A stretch of 43,879 nucleotides of DNA from Zetaproteobacteria bacterium (GTDB lineage Bacteria > Pseudomonadota > Zetaproteobacteria > Mariprofundales > Mariprofundaceae), in the NCBI GenBank assembly GCA_002753275.1, contig PEAA01000002.1, forward strand, positions 106,940-150,818, in the 5' to 3' direction. Position 1 is the first letter of the stretch; every line of letters begins with the position of its first letter. Shown piece after piece: positions 43,865 through 43,879 of this stretch. The notes beneath the pieces were generated by a model. It was not told the origin of the DNA and did no database searches. It saw nothing but the letters and a program-made list of their open reading frames with translations. A program made the position numbers and the translations under genes.

Positions 43865-43879
43865 ATGAAGAGTTCAATC
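43865..43879 (+). CDS. Start of a further gene (partial, cut by window edge)
   Basis: AGGGAGGAG lies about seven bases before an ATG at 43865, and the frame (MKSSI) is open to the end of the window. A 146-base AT-rich gap with no clear coding frame separates it from the VWA gene. Only five codons are visible, so nothing can be said about function. Confidence 0.45.

Overview
The window is a stretch of a Gram-negative bacterial chromosome with roughly balanced base composition. Outer-membrane genes (kdsB, a heptose-7-phosphate kinase, mlaA), a meso-diaminopimelate type MurE and ampD point to a diderm of the Pseudomonadota. In the division cluster murB sits between murC and ddl, and ftsI carries a C-terminal PASTA domain; neither matches enteric Gammaproteobacteria. 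I would guess a deep or Zetaproteobacteria-like lineage, but no rRNA is present to settle it. No tRNA, rRNA, CRISPR array, insertion sequence or prophage was seen.

Region 1 (1-17,347, minus strand) is a complete dcw cluster read right to left: mraZ, rsmH, ftsL, ftsI, murE, murF, mraY, murD, ftsW, murG, murC, murB, ddl, ftsQ, ftsA, ftsZ (ftsZ runs off the left edge). Nearly all junctions overlap by 1-11 bases or abut. A promoter and a MraZ-box-like TGGGN repeat precede mraZ.

Region 2 (17,348-29,274) holds signalling and housekeeping genes: a CHASE-GAF-PAS-GGDEF-EAL protein; kdsB, hldA and a methyltransferase in one minus-strand operon; a hybrid histidine kinase; rlmN; a 7Fe ferredoxin with a clear terminator; and a 7TM diguanylate cyclase.

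Region 3 (29,293-38,437) holds fabI-aroC, then mlaA and ampD on the minus strand, then trpF-trpB-trpA-accD-folC on the plus strand, ending with a small zinc-ribbon membrane protein. Large hairpins lie after aroC and at the end of folC.

Region 4 (38,438-43,879) is the accessory and most interesting part. It holds a polytopic membrane protein of unknown function and an NsrR-like [Fe-S] NO sensor. Divergent from nsrR is a cluster of truncated hemoglobins: one soluble single-domain globin, one membrane-anchored tandem double globin, and a 35-residue peptide that is a stand-alone copy of the membrane anchor. After a strong terminator comes a TolQ/ExbB/MotA-like channel protein paired with a protein that joins a TolR/ExbD-like membrane helix to a von Willebrand A domain. 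The hemoglobin cluster looks like a membrane-directed nitric oxide detoxification unit under NsrR. The TolQ-VWA pair looks like an uncharacterised energised envelope machine.
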